Source: FEN-1279 sp964400285
GTDB taxonomy: Bacteria > Bacteroidota > Ignavibacteria > Tepidaquicellales > Tepidaquicellaceae
NCBI GenBank assembly: GCA_964400285.1
Contig: CAYNTK010000003.1
Location: 124,001 to 188,000, forward strand
Reading direction: 5' to 3'
DNA length: 64,000 nucleotides
Both the position numbers and the translations under genes were made by a program. Position 1 is the stretch's first letter, and every line of letters begins with the position of its first letter. This document shows, piece after piece, positions 1-8,223 of the stretch. Below the pieces are notes generated by a model. That model was given only the letters and a program-made list of their open reading frames with translations. It was not told where the DNA came from and ran no database searches.

Positions 1-453
1 AAAATCTTTCCCAATAACAATGGTAGCATCAAGATATAAATCTCTATTTATTTGCTGGATAATATTCCTACTACTAACGCCAAGAACTTCGGCAATTCTC
101 TGTGCCTTCCTTGTATCTCCTGTTCTATCTATTATAATAGTTTTAAAAACATCAGAGCTTTTATAATTACCAAGGTCAACCACATCATAACCTTTTTTCT
201 TTAAATAATCTCTGAAAATTGCTCCTACTCTGTTTTCTCCTGTTCCGTTTTGGACATCGACCTGAACAGATAAATTCGGTTGATGAGTTACATTCGTTTT
301 TGTTGTGTCTAAAATATCTTTCGATGTTTTACTTTTGTTTAAAAAAGTATTCGTAACCAAAGAAAAAACAAGATATATACATAAAACGCCAAGAATTATT
401 ATTGTAATGTTTAATGTATAATTTAGTAAAGATTTTTTAAATTCCTGTTTCAT
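1..453 (-). CDS. LytR C-terminal (LytR_C) domain protein, 3' end cut by window
   Basis: The reading frame runs from ATG at 453 to the window edge (151 codons) without a stop. Residues about 15-37 form one hydrophobic segment, so this is probably a single-pass protein with its C-terminus outside the cytoplasm. From about residue 62 it shows the pattern of the LytR_C domain: VQVDVQNGTGENRVG, then a 'KKGYDVVDLGNY' strand, 'KTIIIDRTGD', and near the cut 'DATIVIGKDF'. LytR_C occurs in cell-envelope proteins of the LytR-CpsA-Psr group and in stand-alone proteins of unknown role. No LCP catalytic domain is visible here, so this is a LytR_C-only protein. The domain looks almost complete at the edge, so few residues are likely missing. 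Confidence 0.75.
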   Translation of the reverse strand, partial: MKQEFKKSLLNYTLNITIIILGVLCIYLVFSLVTNTFLNKSKTSKDILDTTKTNVTHQPNLSVQVDVQNGTGENRVGAIFRDYLKKKGYDVVDLGNYKSSDVFKTIIIDRTGDTRKAQRIAEVLGVSSRNIIQQINRDLYLDATIVIGKDF

Positions 454-460
454 AAAATTC

Positions 461-499
461 AAATAAATAAAAAACCGAAAGAAAACTATTCCTTCGGTT
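461..499 (-). terminator. Rho-independent terminator after the 564-1046 gene
   Basis: The arms AACCGAA (473-479) and TTCGGTT (493-499) enclose a 13-nt loop. Read on the minus strand the stem is followed by TTTTATTTATTT. It lies downstream of the minus-strand gene ending at 564 and just before the next minus-strand start at 453. Confidence 0.7.
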
Positions 500-563
500 C
501 ATTATAATAATTATATTTTAACTTCAAAATTTTTTGACATCATTTTGTCAATACACTTCTCCT

Positions 564-1046
564 TTATCTTAATATCCTATCATCATAAAGCATAGAATTA
601 TACAACCCGTTATTGTAATACAAACCATCATTCAAATTTCTAAACTCAAGCTTAATAAATGAACTTTCCGTTAATTTATAATCTAATGAAAGACGCGATA
701 AAAACAAACCCGAAAGGTCATTTTGCAAACTTTTTGCATAACTGCTACCAAATGCAGAGCTCGTATAAGGGGAATATTGCAATTTTACATCAGCACTAAC
801 CGTAAGCTTCTCATTAAATTTGTAATTCAAAGAATTAACATAAGAAGTCAAAGACATACTACCGTATTTAGAACTCAACATAGAAACCTGAAAACTATGG
901 GTCATAGAAAAATTTTTGGGATTAAATATACCAAGTATCATACTATTTGTGCTTGCATTCAGTGGATTATCCTTTTTCTTAAACTGAGCATAAACACTCG
1001 AAAATCCCAAAAAAAGTAGAATAATTATGACTATTGTTTTTTTCAT
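564..1046 (-). CDS. Small exported protein of unknown function, beta-strand rich
   Basis: I do not recognise a named family. The start is placed at ATG 1046 because it begins a clean signal peptide (MKKTIVIIILLFLGFSSVYAQ); upstream in-frame codons would add a non-signal extension. The mature part (about 140 residues) alternates hydrophobic and polar residues (SLTSYVNSLNYKFNEKLTVS, FLSRLSLDYKLTESSFIKLE), which fits a small outer-membrane or periplasmic beta-barrel/sandwich. It follows the YceI-like gene by 75 nt on the same strand and may share its transcript, with the terminator at 461-499 closing the unit. Confidence 0.6.
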   Translation of the reverse strand: MKKTIVIIILLFLGFSSVYAQFKKKDNPLNASTNSMILGIFNPKNFSMTHSFQVSMLSSKYGSMSLTSYVNSLNYKFNEKLTVSADVKLQYSPYTSSAFGSSYAKSLQNDLSGLFLSRLSLDYKLTESSFIKLEFRNLNDGLYYNNGLYNSMLYDDRILR

Positions 1047-1121
1047 ACACTTAATTATATTTAAATAAAAGATATAAATTTTCTTTTTAAAATACAATGT
1101 CAGACCATCGCGTAACAAAGC

Positions 1122-1772
1122 TTATTTTGCAACCACAAAAACTTCAATGTCAAAATCTTCTTTATATGGATTATCCTTATAATCTTTATCAATATTAATA
1201 GATTTCAAAGGTAAATTCCAATTAGCACCATTTAAGGAGAATTTAGAACGAGATACAATAGAATCTCTATAATAACTTGTTAAAGCAGTCACTGCCATCG
1301 ATAAAGTTGAATCTTTTATCGCTATACTACCTTTAATAGTTGTATTTACTGATGGCATAGTAGGTACTCTAAGAGGAACTATTGACCTTATTTCGACTGT
1401 TGCTTGAGGAAATTTTTCCGTAAATAAAAAATTCTTAGACTTAAGATATTCTATGATTCTATTATTTTCGACCGTATCTTTTATATCCTCTATCTTAATC
1501 GAATTCATATCAACCAAACAACTACCTGAAACGGGTAAACCTCCTTCTAATTTAAAAGAGCCTCTTAAAAATTTCAAAGTTCCCGAATGCTGACTGTTAT
1601 TTTTATATACTTTCCAATTAATAATGCTTCTATCTAAATCTAATATCATTTCTTTTTTCGCTTCTAAATCCATTTTAAGATTTTTTTCATCGCCTTTACA
1701 TCCATAAAGTAATAAAAATGAAATCAGGAAAACAAAAATAATTTTTTTACTTACGTAGAATATACTTTTCAT
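1122..1772 (-). CDS. YceI-like lipoprotein
   Basis: A 216-residue protein starting at ATG 1772. Residues 1-25 form a lipoprotein signal with lipobox LLYGC (Cys25), so it is probably anchored in the periplasm or outer membrane. The remainder resembles the YceI lipid-binding beta-barrel: an 'INWKVYKNNSQHSGTLKF' strand, 'GSCLVDMNSIKIEDI', then 'YLKSKNFLFTEKFPQATVEI', a typical YceI order in which a residue pair near 'D..F....FP.A.F' is conserved. YceI proteins bind isoprenoid-type lipids; the ligand here cannot be told. It is the first gene of a two-gene minus-strand unit with the exported protein at 564-1046. Confidence 0.72.
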   Translation of the reverse strand: MKSIFYVSKKIIFVFLISFLLLYGCKGDEKNLKMDLEAKKEMILDLDRSIINWKVYKNNSQHSGTLKFLRGSFKLEGGLPVSGSCLVDMNSIKIEDIKDTVENNRIIEYLKSKNFLFTEKFPQATVEIRSIVPLRVPTMPSVNTTIKGSIAIKDSTLSMAVTALTSYYRDSIVSRSKFSLNGANWNLPLKSINIDKDYKDNPYKEDFDIEVFVVAK

Positions 1773-2012
1773 TTTTTAAATAAATATTTATGGTTTATCT
1801 AAGTGTGGAATTTATGAATTTTAAAGTGATTTGTAAACTCATTAATTATGATATTTAAAAATATTTTTAAATAGAATTTTTATATTGATATTTAATATTA
1901 AATATCATAAAATTAGCTATAAGATAATAAATAACTTTTTTTCAAGCGAGATTAAGTTAGTTATTTTTTTATTTAAATGTACATTTAAAAACTAAAAAAA
2001 AAGAGGTACAAA

Positions 2013-4328
2013 ATGGTAAGAAATTTTCTGTCAGCTTTGTTAATGGTATTGTTATTTGTCGCAGTTATCAATGCGCAAGATAACTCACAAATTTCGACAG
2101 GAGTAGCCCCTTATAGTATCGTTAAGTCCGTTGAAGCTCCATTTACAGGAGTCAGGAATCTTAACACAAGAGGTTTCTCTTACTCATCAACAGGCTTAAC
2201 TGCAAGCACTTTATTTAAGTATTTTGCAGGTACACCAGCTACAGTAACTGTAGTTGGTTCGGTTCAACCAAACTTCTTCGGAAATGGAGACTTTGCAAAC
2301 CCAACAGGAGTTTGGAAGTTTTACATTATGGAGCAAGTTGCATCACCGTTCACAATTTATGAAGTCGATACTGCAACAGGAACAATAACCTCCGTCGGTT
2401 CACCTACCGGAATTGTTTCGGGACATTCACCAATTTTATTCGAATGGAACCATGTAAATAATATGTTTTATGTTTACAGTTCCACTTCTTCGGTATCTTC
2501 AGGTCAGTTATATTCTATGAACTGGTCAACAAAGGCATTAACACCTATTGGTGGTGCAAATACAACTTGTCCCGGATTTATTGCTGGTGGTATTACAGCA
2601 TCAGGGACTGCATTGGTTGGAATTGACCTTGTTAATGATAATATTTGGAGAATCGATTTAGCTACTGGTAATGCTACATTGGTAGGACCAAGCGGATATA
2701 CTGCAAACTACGGACAGGATGCAGGTTTTGATAGGTCTGACTGGTCTCTCTATTGGGCAGCTTGCGGTGGAACTGTTGGTTTAAGAACAATTGATACTGC
2801 TACTGGTGTTACTGCACAAATCGGAACCTTCCCATATACACAGGTTCTCGCAACAGGTTTTGCAGCATATCCAGGACCATCGATTGTTCACACACCACTA
2901 CCAAACACAACAAACATTGCAGGTCCATATCCAGTAAATTGCCAGATTATTCCGCAGGGTTCACCTATTGCATCGGGAAAAGTTTTCTGGTCAAGAAACA
3001 ACCCAACAATCACCGACTCTGTTACAATGACAAATTCTGGCGGTAACAACTGGACTGGAAACATTCCGGGAAATAATACTAATGCTACATACAGATATTA
3101 CATTAAAGGTGTAGATAATCTTGGAAGAGTTGTAACACATCCGGGTGGCGCACCGGCTAACTTACACCAGTTTATTGCATCTTCAACAGACACAACTAAA
3201 CCCGTTATTACTCACACACCAATCGGAAATACTCCAAAAGCAATATGGCCAGTTACAGTCAATTGCACTGCAACAGACCCATTTGGAATTGATAGTGTTT
3301 GGGTAATATGGTGGAAAAACACCAACCCAAGAACAAGATTTAATCTTGCAAAAGGTTCAGGAAATAACTGGTCAGGTCCATTTAACTCAGATACATCACA
3401 AGTTGCATTTGGTGATATTATTCATTACAAAATCGTAGCAAGAGATGCTTCTGCTCAGCACAACATTGATTCTACTGGTCAATACAACTTTACAATTATT
3501 TCCGAAGTTACAGTGTGTCTGGGAACAGGAACATTAACTTCTAACTATCCATTTACAACTTATTGGATGGACGGAAGGACACAAATTCTCTTTACTGCAG
3601 CAGAATTGGCAGCAGGTGGAGCTGGAACTAATAAAAACATTACGAAGATTGGATTCAACGTTATAACTGCCGCATCACAAGTTATGAACGGCTTCTCCGT
3701 AAAATTCCAACATACTAACTTAACAGCATTAACTGGATGGGTAACAACAGGTTGGACTGAAACATATTCGGGAAACTATGCAGTTCCTGGAACAGGGTGG
3801 CAGTTTATTACAATGACAAATCCAACTGCATTTGTATATAACGGAACAAGTAATCTGCTTGTCGAAATCTGCTATGATAATTCATCATATACATCATATT
3901 CACCCGTAAATGCAACCGCAAATGCAAATATGACTTATGGTTACTATACAGATAACCAAAGTGGTTGCACGATGACATCTGGTGCAGTTCAGGCAAACAG
4001 ACCAAATACCTGTTTAACATTTGTTCCAGCAACTAATGTACAGGGTAATACAAATTACACTCCGACCAAATACGCATTAGGTCAAAACTATCCAAACCCA
4101 TTCAATCCGGTAACAAGAATTAACTTCGAAATTCCGAAACAGGGTATGGTTAGCTTAAAAGTATTTGACGTGCTTGGTAGAGAAGTGAAATCATTGGTCA
4201 ATGAAGTAAAAGCTCCAGGAGTATATTCAGTTGACTTTAACGGTGCTGAATTCTCAAGCGGTGTTTACTTCTATAAACTCGAATCCAATGGATACACAGA
4301 TATTAAGAGAATGATGCTTATTAAATAA
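2013..4328 (+). CDS. T9SS-secreted protein with C-terminal sorting domain
   Basis: A 771-residue secreted protein. The signal peptide is MVRNFLSALLMVLLFVAVINAQ. Residues about 65-300 contain propeller-like repeats of the type 'IYEVDTATGTITSVG', 'IWRIDLATGNATLVG' and 'LRTIDTATGVTAQIG', as in DUF4394/beta-propeller proteins. Residues about 300-500 look like two Ig/fibronectin-like beta domains (paired 'HTPLPNT' and 'HTPIGNT' openings). The last 80 residues are a type A-like T9SS sorting domain: 'LGQNYPNPFNPVTRINFEI', 'KVFDVLGREVKSLVN', 'SSGVYFYKLE', ending in 'KRMMLIK'. It should be exported by Sec and then by T9SS to the surface or medium. A purine-rich AAAGAGG lies before the ATG. First of three adjacent T9SS cargo genes. 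Confidence 0.85.
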   Translation: MVRNFLSALLMVLLFVAVINAQDNSQISTGVAPYSIVKSVEAPFTGVRNLNTRGFSYSSTGLTASTLFKYFAGTPATVTVVGSVQPNFFGNGDFANPTGVWKFYIMEQVASPFTIYEVDTATGTITSVGSPTGIVSGHSPILFEWNHVNNMFYVYSSTSSVSSGQLYSMNWSTKALTPIGGANTTCPGFIAGGITASGTALVGIDLVNDNIWRIDLATGNATLVGPSGYTANYGQDAGFDRSDWSLYWAACGGTVGLRTIDTATGVTAQIGTFPYTQVLATGFAAYPGPSIVHTPLPNTTNIAGPYPVNCQIIPQGSPIASGKVFWSRNNPTITDSVTMTNSGGNNWTGNIPGNNTNATYRYYIKGVDNLGRVVTHPGGAPANLHQFIASSTDTTKPVITHTPIGNTPKAIWPVTVNCTATDPFGIDSVWVIWWKNTNPRTRFNLAKGSGNNWSGPFNSDTSQVAFGDIIHYKIVARDASAQHNIDSTGQYNFTIISEVTVCLGTGTLTSNYPFTTYWMDGRTQILFTAAELAAGGAGTNKNITKIGFNVITAASQVMNGFSVKFQHTNLTALTGWVTTGWTETYSGNYAVPGTGWQFITMTNPTAFVYNGTSNLLVEICYDNSSYTSYSPVNATANANMTYGYYTDNQSGCTMTSGAVQANRPNTCLTFVPATNVQGNTNYTPTKYALGQNYPNPFNPVTRINFEIPKQGMVSLKVFDVLGREVKSLVNEVKAPGVYSVDFNGAEFSSGVYFYKLESNGYTDIKRMMLIK

Positions 4329-4365
4329 TCTATTGACCATAGAGTATTTAGATAATTAAAAACAT

Positions 4366-4400
4366 AAAACCCTTTGGCTGAAGAAGTCAAAGGGTTTTTT
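4366..4400 (+). terminator. Rho-independent terminator of the 2013-4328 gene
   Basis: AAAACCCTTTG (4366-4376) pairs with CAAAGGGTTTT (4388-4398), an 11-bp perfect stem with an 11-nt loop, followed by a T run. Confidence 0.9.
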
Positions 4401-4505
4401 ATTCATTAATAAAATTCGAAATATTCATCTCTAATTTTTTTCTTTCATAATTAATCGATTTTCATTAAATTAATTTAACAATATTTTCCAATTAAAAACA
4501 GTTTT

Positions 4506-5402
4506 GGAGGTTTTATGAGAAAATTTTTAATATTTCTTATAGTTTCCCTGTTTTACTCGAATCTCTACACACAGCAATTAGTAGTCAAATTAAATGAAGG
4601 ATTTGAACTTACAACATTCCCGCCATTAGGATGGAAAAGGATTAGCCCATTAGGAGCTAAAGTTTGGGAAAGAAAAACAATCCCATTACCACCTGAAATT
4701 ATGCAACCACCAATTCAAGGGAATGCAGTTGCAAGAATAGATATGGAAAATACAGGAGGGGAAGATTGGTTAATAACAAAAAAAATCAGTAATATAGAAA
4801 TTGGTGATTCTCTGCTTTTTTACTTAATAAAGCAATATAGCGGAGGACCATATCCCCCCGACTCGATGAACATAAGAGTATCTATTACAGATTCCCTGAT
4901 GCCAAGTTTTTCTAATTTTATATTAAGAATTAACGTTGCAGGATTACCAGTTGGGAATCAAGTATGGCATAGATATAGCTTATCCCTAACACAATTTGCA
5001 GGACAAAATATATATATAGCATTCCAACATAAAAATACAAACGGGCACGGATGTGCAATAGATAGCATTGTAGTGTTTAATCCAAGTTCGATTGGAATTA
5101 AAAAATTTGGGAATCAAATACCGAATACTAATGTATTATACCAAAATTATCCAAATCCATTTAATCCTCAAACAAAAATAAGATATCAAATTGTAAAAAG
5201 TGGTTATGTGAAACTAAAAGTATATAATATTTTAGGAAAAGAAATAGCTACTTTAGTTAATGGAGAATTACAAGCAGGAATTTATGAAGTCCAATTTCCT
5301 GTAAATAATTTGTCAAATTTCAGATTTACAAGCGGAGTTTATTATTATAGAATTGAAACGGAAAATTTCTCGGATATTAAATCTATGATTTTACTAAAAT
5401 AA
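4506..5402 (+). CDS. T9SS-secreted choice-of-anchor J domain protein (CDS 4515-5402)
   Basis: Coding runs from ATG 4515 to 5402 (295 residues); the feature start includes the strong GGAGG at 4506-4510, four bases before the ATG. A signal peptide (about residues 1-19, ending LYTQQ) is followed by a jelly-roll domain of the 'choice-of-anchor J'/cleaved-adhesin type: 'GFELTTFPPLGWKRI', 'GGEDWLITKKI', 'DSLLFYLIKQYSGG', 'FAGQNIYIAFQHKN' and the 'IDSIVVF' end strand. Such domains bind carbohydrate or act as adhesive modules in Bacteroidota. The C-terminal 85 residues are a T9SS sorting domain (YQNYPNPFNPQTKIRYQI, then SGVYYYRIE, end SMILLK). The ligand is unknown. Confidence 0.82.
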   Translation, partial: GGFMRKFLIFLIVSLFYSNLYTQQLVVKLNEGFELTTFPPLGWKRISPLGAKVWERKTIPLPPEIMQPPIQGNAVARIDMENTGGEDWLITKKISNIEIGDSLLFYLIKQYSGGPYPPDSMNIRVSITDSLMPSFSNFILRINVAGLPVGNQVWHRYSLSLTQFAGQNIYIAFQHKNTNGHGCAIDSIVVFNPSSIGIKKFGNQIPNTNVLYQNYPNPFNPQTKIRYQIVKSGYVKLKVYNILGKEIATLVNGELQAGIYEVQFPVNNLSNFRFTSGVYYYRIETENFSDIKSMILLK

Positions 5403-5493
5403 AAATAACATAATTTTATTATTGATTTGAAAAAAGATTTTCACTAATATTAATATATATAAGAATTAATTTAAAAACTTAAAAAGGAAAAAA

Positions 5494-6747
5494 ATGAAAA
5501 AAATTATTCTTCTTTCTATAGCATTAATTACAGCTATAGCTATTAATTTATCTGCCCAATCTTGGTCAGAGCAAACAAGCAATTTAACAACTACATTATA
5601 TTCTGTTTCTGCAGTAAACGATAATGTAGCATGGACTTGCGGAGCATCTGGAAAAGTCTTAAGGACAACAAATTCAGGCGTTAACTGGGTAAATGCAAGT
5701 GGAAATATTCCGACATCTGCAGCATTATATAATATATTCGCATGGGATGCGAATATCGCATTAGTTACAACATCACCATCAGCAGGTGGAAGCGTAACAA
5801 TTTATAAAACTTCAAACGGCGGAGTAAACTGGGCAACTGTATATACCAATACTGCAGCAGGAGCATTTGGTGATGCACTTTGGATGACCGACGCAAATAC
5901 TGCATATTATTACGGTGACCCGATAGGTGGAAATTGGGATTTATTAAAAAGCACAAACGGTGGAAATAACTGGACAACATGGGCAACCGTACCTACTACC
6001 GCAGCAGGATGGAACAACGGAATGTTTTTCTTCGGAAATAACGTTTGGATTGGAACAAACTCAAGCTTTATTCTATATTCATCTAATGCTGGTGTAAACT
6101 GGGTTCAACAAACAACACCATCTGCAAACTCTTATGTAATCTGGTTTAATAATGCAAACAATGGACTTTCGGGAAACACATCACTTTACGGAACTACCAA
6201 CGGTGGTGCTAACTGGGCAAATATTACTTCTCCCGTTTCTGGAAACGTCTCTGGTATAGCTGGAAATGGCAACGAATGGTGGGCAACAACACAATCAACC
6301 ACTATTTATTATTCCTCTAATGGCGGTGCAAATTGGACTTTGCAATACACTGCACCTGCAGGTAATAACTATCACTTAACCAGAGCAAGAACAGGTTCGG
6401 TTGTATGGGCTGTAAGAAGTAACGGTGGTATTGCAAGATATGGAACTGTAATTGGTATTAGCACAATATCGAGCGAAATACCTTCAAGTTATGAATTAAG
6501 TCAAAACTATCCAAATCCTTTCAATCCTGTTACGAAAATCAATTTTGCATTACCAAAATCAGGTTTAGTTACAATGAAGGTTTATAACACACTCGGAAAA
6601 GAAGTGAAAACATTAGTTAATGAATATAAAAATGCAGGAGCATACGTCGTTGACTTTAATGCTTCAAATCTTTCAAGTGGTGTTTATTATTATAAACTTG
6701 AAGCTGGAGAATTTACTTCGGTAAAGAAAATGATATTAGTAAAATAA
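5494..6747 (+). CDS. T9SS-secreted YCF48/BNR-like beta-propeller protein
   Basis: A 417-residue secreted protein with signal peptide ending INLSAQS. The body consists of repeated blades with the motif (T/S)xxGGxNW: 'TNSGVNW', 'SNGGVNWATVY', 'TNGGNNWTTW', 'SNAGVNWVQQ', 'TNGGANWANI', 'SNGGANWTLQ'. This is the pattern of YCF48/photosystem II stability-factor-like and sialidase BNR repeats, which fold as propellers. Residues about 328-417 form a T9SS sorting domain (LSQNYPNPFNPVTKINFAL, SSGVYYYKLE, KKMILVK). AAAAAGGAAAA precedes the ATG. Its role is probably surface binding or structural; no catalytic residues are identifiable. Confidence 0.82.
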   Translation: MKKIILLSIALITAIAINLSAQSWSEQTSNLTTTLYSVSAVNDNVAWTCGASGKVLRTTNSGVNWVNASGNIPTSAALYNIFAWDANIALVTTSPSAGGSVTIYKTSNGGVNWATVYTNTAAGAFGDALWMTDANTAYYYGDPIGGNWDLLKSTNGGNNWTTWATVPTTAAGWNNGMFFFGNNVWIGTNSSFILYSSNAGVNWVQQTTPSANSYVIWFNNANNGLSGNTSLYGTTNGGANWANITSPVSGNVSGIAGNGNEWWATTQSTTIYYSSNGGANWTLQYTAPAGNNYHLTRARTGSVVWAVRSNGGIARYGTVIGISTISSEIPSSYELSQNYPNPFNPVTKINFALPKSGLVTMKVYNTLGKEVKTLVNEYKNAGAYVVDFNASNLSSGVYYYKLEAGEFTSVKKMILVK

Positions 6748-6810
6748 TATAAAATTAATTGGGTGTAGAATCTATAAATTATTAGATTTTATTATTTTAT
6801 ACTCCCTCCA

Positions 6811-6859
6811 CGTTCCCAAACCTGACTGCCATAGGCAAGCGGTTTGGGAACGTTTTTTT
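6811..6859 (+). terminator. Rho-independent terminator with nested hairpin
   Basis: CGTTCCCAAACC (6811-6822) pairs perfectly with GGTTTGGGAACG (6841-6852), followed by seven T. The 18-nt loop itself holds a small TGCC/GGCA hairpin. It closes the T9SS cargo gene upstream. Confidence 0.92.
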
Positions 6860-6935
6860 ATGTATTCTTAATTAAAAATTCAGCATTTTTTTTTATACCT
6901 CATATCACTATTTTTACAAAATTAAATTAATTATT

Positions 6936-8156
6936 ATGAATAAATTAACCATCGATAATCTAATACAGCAAAATTTAATAAAAGGGAAAAGAGTTCTTGT
7001 CCGTGTGGATTTTAATGTTCCGCTCGATGCCGAAAGAAATATAACAGACCATAAAAGAATTGTAGAATCAGTTCCTACAATTAATGCAGTTATTAAAAAC
7101 GGCGGGAAATGTATTCTAATGAGCCATCTTGGCAGACCAAAAGGAGAAAAAAATCCAAAATATTCTTTAAATGTTGTTGCGGAATTTCTTTCAAAGTATC
7201 TCGATAAAAGAGTAATATTTACAGATGATTGTATAAGTCCTGATAATATAGAAGTCATTAACAATATGAATGAAGGGGATATAATGCTGCTTGAAAATTT
7301 AAGATTCTATAAAGATGAAGAAAAGAATAATCCCGAATTTGCAGAAAAACTCGCATCTTACGGAGATGTATATATTAACGATGCATTTGGAACAGCTCAC
7401 AGAGCACACGCCTCGACAGAAGGGGTAACACATTTCATTAAAACCTGTGCCGCAGGATACCTTATGGAAAAAGAGTTAAAGTATTTATCCGCAGCAATCA
7501 ATAACCCGAAACGTCCGCTTACAGCTATTCTTGGAGGTTCTAAGATTTCTGGGAAAATAGATGTTTTAGAAAATCTTCTTAACATCGCCGATAAAATCTT
7601 AATAGGTGGCGGTATGATGTTCACCTTTTATAAAGCAATGGGATTAAACATTGGGAAGTCAATTCTCGAAGAAGACAAAATAGAACTTGCAAAAGATGTT
7701 TCAAACAAAGCAAAAAATATGAACAAAGAACTTCTGCTGCCAGTTGATGTTGTCATAGCAGATAAATTTGAGGATTCAGCTAATAAAAAAACAATAGACT
7801 TCGATAAAATGACAGATGAACTGGATGAATGGATGGGAATGGATATAGGAGAAAAAACTATCGATATTTTTAAAAAAGAAATTTTGAATTCTAATACTAT
7901 TGTATGGAATGGTCCAATGGGAGTTTTTGAAATGGGAAATTTTGCAAAAGGGACATTCGAAATAGCAAAAGCGCTTGCAGAAGCAACCGCAAAAGGAGCT
8001 GTAACCATTATAGGTGGTGGGGATTCAGCTTCTGCAATTGCAAAAGCAGGTCTTGAAGAAAAAGTTTCCCACGTTTCCACCGGCGGCGGAGCTTCGCTCG
8101 AATTTCTCGAAGGAAAAACTCTTCCGGGTATTTCAGCTCTTAACGATTTAAATTAA
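6936..8156 (+). CDS. pgk: Phosphoglycerate kinase
   Basis: Catalyses ATP-forming phosphate transfer from 1,3-bisphosphoglycerate in glycolysis and the reverse in gluconeogenesis; cytoplasmic. The 406-residue length is normal. Visible signatures are 'GKRVLVRVDFNVPLD' (PGK signature, residues 18-32), 'SHLGRPKG', the 'DAFGTAHRAHAST' substrate loop, 'AILGGSKISGKI', 'NGPMGVFE' and the nucleotide loop 'GGGDSASAI'. It starts at ATG 6936 with no clear Shine-Dalgarno site. It is monocistronic here: a strong terminator lies on each side (6811-6859 and 8174-8205). Confidence 0.97.
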   Translation: MNKLTIDNLIQQNLIKGKRVLVRVDFNVPLDAERNITDHKRIVESVPTINAVIKNGGKCILMSHLGRPKGEKNPKYSLNVVAEFLSKYLDKRVIFTDDCISPDNIEVINNMNEGDIMLLENLRFYKDEEKNNPEFAEKLASYGDVYINDAFGTAHRAHASTEGVTHFIKTCAAGYLMEKELKYLSAAINNPKRPLTAILGGSKISGKIDVLENLLNIADKILIGGGMMFTFYKAMGLNIGKSILEEDKIELAKDVSNKAKNMNKELLLPVDVVIADKFEDSANKKTIDFDKMTDELDEWMGMDIGEKTIDIFKKEILNSNTIVWNGPMGVFEMGNFAKGTFEIAKALAEATAKGAVTIIGGGDSASAIAKAGLEEKVSHVSTGGGASLEFLEGKTLPGISALNDLN

Positions 8157-8173
8157 TCTTACTGTAATAAATA

Positions 8174-8205
8174 AAAAAGTCAGGATATAAATCCTGACTT
8201 TTTTT
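8174..8205. terminator. Bidirectional terminator between pgk and lpxC-fabZ
   Basis: AAAAAGTCAGGAT (8174-8186) and ATCCTGACTTTTT (8191-8203) form a 13-bp perfect stem with a 4-nt loop. T runs flank the stem on both strands, so it can end both the plus-strand pgk transcript and the convergent minus-strand envelope operon. Confidence 0.9.
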
Positions 8206-8223
8206 ATAAATATTAATTTTAAA

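Noticed and set aside
723..1019. Plus-strand open frame opposite the small exported protein
   Set aside because: No protein-like features; the minus strand carries a clear signal-peptide gene.
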